The position numbers and the translations under genes are program-made. Source: Acinetobacter lwoffii (GTDB lineage: Bacteria > Pseudomonadota > Gammaproteobacteria > Pseudomonadales > Moraxellaceae). Taken from it: a stretch of 64,000 nt of DNA. Each line of letters begins with the position of its first letter. The stretch's first letter is position 1. A model generated the notes under the pieces. It had not been told where the DNA came from and searched no databases. It was given only the letters and a program-made list of their open reading frames with translations. The stretch spans positions 1 through 64,000 of the forward strand of contig NZ_JAMXXK010000012.1 of the NCBI RefSeq assembly GCF_024129735.1. The letters run 5' to 3'. This document shows positions 63,243 to 64,000 of the stretch, in pieces.

Positions 63243-64000
63243 ATGAAGCAAGCAGTTCGTGTTGCCGTTACTGGCGCTGCAGGTCAAATTGGTTACAGCC
63301 TATTATTCCGTATCGCAAGCGGCGAAATGCTAGGTAAAGATCAACCAGTGATTTTGCAATTGCTCGAAGTTCCTTTTGAGAAAGCTCAACAAGCGCTTAA
63401 AGGCGTAATGATGGAGCTTCAAGATTGTGCATTCCCATTACTAGAAGACATGATCGGTACTGATGATCCTAAAGTTGCATTCAAAGATGCTGACTACGCG
63501 CTTCTAGTTGGTTCACGTCCACGTGGTCCAGGTATGGAACGTGCTGACCTGCTTAAAGTGAACGGTGAAATCTTCATCGGTCAAGGTCAAGCATTGAACG
63601 AAGTGGCGAGCCGTGACGTTAAAGTTCTAGTTGTTGGTAACCCTGCAAACACGAATGCTTACATCGCAATGAAATCTGCTCCAGATCTTCCAGCGAAAAA
63701 CTTCACTGCAATGTTACGTCTTGACCACAACCGTGCTGCATCTCAAATTGCTGCTAAAACTGGTAAAGCGGTTAAAGACATCAAAAATCTTACAGTTTGG
63801 GGTAACCACTCTCCAACCATGTATGCTGACTACCGTTTTGCAACAATTAACGGCGAAAGCGTTAAAGACATGATCAACGACCAAGAATGGAATGCAAATA
63901 CATTCCTTCCGACTGTTGGTAAACGTGGTGCTGCGATCATCGAAGCACGTGGTTTGTCTTCTGCTGCTTCTGCTGCTAACGCTGCAATCGACCATATGCG
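63243..64000 (+). CDS. mdh: Malate dehydrogenase (5' part, runs off the window)
   Basis: Mdh interconverts malate and oxaloacetate with NAD in the TCA cycle. The visible 252 residues begin [20 protein letters not shown] with the NAD-binding loop. They continue through [28 protein letters not shown] and the catalytic region [13 protein letters not shown] and [13 protein letters not shown]. The motifs match the larger (about 325-aa) malate dehydrogenase type. Codon use is biased like the ribosomal genes, indicating high expression. GGAGATAATTAG precedes the ATG. About 75 residues are missing at the end. Confidence 0.95.
   Translation, partial: MKQAVRVAVTGAAGQIGYSLLFRIASGEMLGKDQPVILQLLEVPFEKAQQALKGVMMELQDCAFPLLEDMIGTDDPKVAFKDADYALLVGSRPRGPGMERADLLKVNGEIFIGQGQALNEVASRDVKVLVVGNPANTNAYIAMKSAPDLPAKNFTAMLRLDHNRAASQIAAKTGKAVKDIKNLTVWGNHSPTMYADYRFATINGESVKDMINDQEWNANTFLPTVGKRGAAIIEARGLSSAASAANAAIDHM

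Overview
The window comes from a chromosome of the genus Acinetobacter (Gammaproteobacteria, Moraxellaceae). The evidence is a complete S10-spc-alpha ribosomal protein run in gammaproteobacterial order, followed directly by a flavin monooxygenase that I recognise as the long-chain alkane oxygenase AlmA, a typical Acinetobacter gene. PlsB, TesB, NsrR, RNase R, MiaB-PhoH-YbeY and Mdh agree with this. Most of the window is core genome on both strands. No prophage, insertion sequence, CRISPR array or integron was seen.

Layout. 1-11.6 kb: lipid genes (plsB, tesB), a dicarboxylate/glutamate symporter, the ribosome-assembly GTPase YsxC with an unusual acidic tail, the nitric-oxide sensor NsrR with a truncated flavohaemoglobin and a near-perfect NsrR operator, a HerA/YjgR ATPase, a MetC-like lyase and a class I glutamine amidotransferase. 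11.6-25.4 kb: 28 genes from rpsJ to rplQ, including secY and rpoA, all on the plus strand. A strong promoter and structured leader precede rpsJ, and RNA hairpins lie at the spc and alpha operon boundaries. 25.6-29.5 kb: almA, an acyl-CoA dehydrogenase, sdhE-ygfX and an unlisted 32-residue membrane protein behind a paired operator. 29.6-33.8 kb: a TatT-like lipoprotein, a rhombosortase-like protease and a fused TRAP permease, with no solute-binding protein gene. 33.9-40.5 kb: a drug/metabolite exporter, small proteins, oligopeptidase A and RNase R. 40.7-42.2 kb: tRNA-Ser(GCT) and three identical tRNA-Arg(ACG) genes, the last two flanking a RibD-like reductase gene. 42.2-50.1 kb: periplasmic and membrane proteins, an AraC regulator divergent from two DMT exporters, BrkB and WrbA, and a zinc-ribbon/glycine-zipper protein ending in a 9-bp tandem repeat. 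50.1-53.3 kb: a very AT-rich spacer, then a three-gene secretion cluster. 53.5-64 kb: xpt, DUF3108, a TonB-like protein, ybeY-phoH-miaB, slt, a catalytically dead-looking RNase T2 homologue, and the 5' part of mdh.

The most interesting locus is 50.9-53.2 kb. It encodes a small exported protein, a CsgG/HfaB-type outer-membrane lipoprotein with a long charged tail, and an exported protein with two copies of an N-rich repeat. The first and third proteins share a TT-x-IG-x-[VA]N motif, as expected for co-assembling fibre subunits. I infer a compact curli- or holdfast-anchor-like amyloid export system without separate CsgE/CsgF genes. Other notable items are the truncated flavohaemoglobin under an NsrR palindrome, the RNase T2 pseudoenzyme, the hidden 32-residue membrane protein, and the TatT-rhombosortase-TRAP arrangement.
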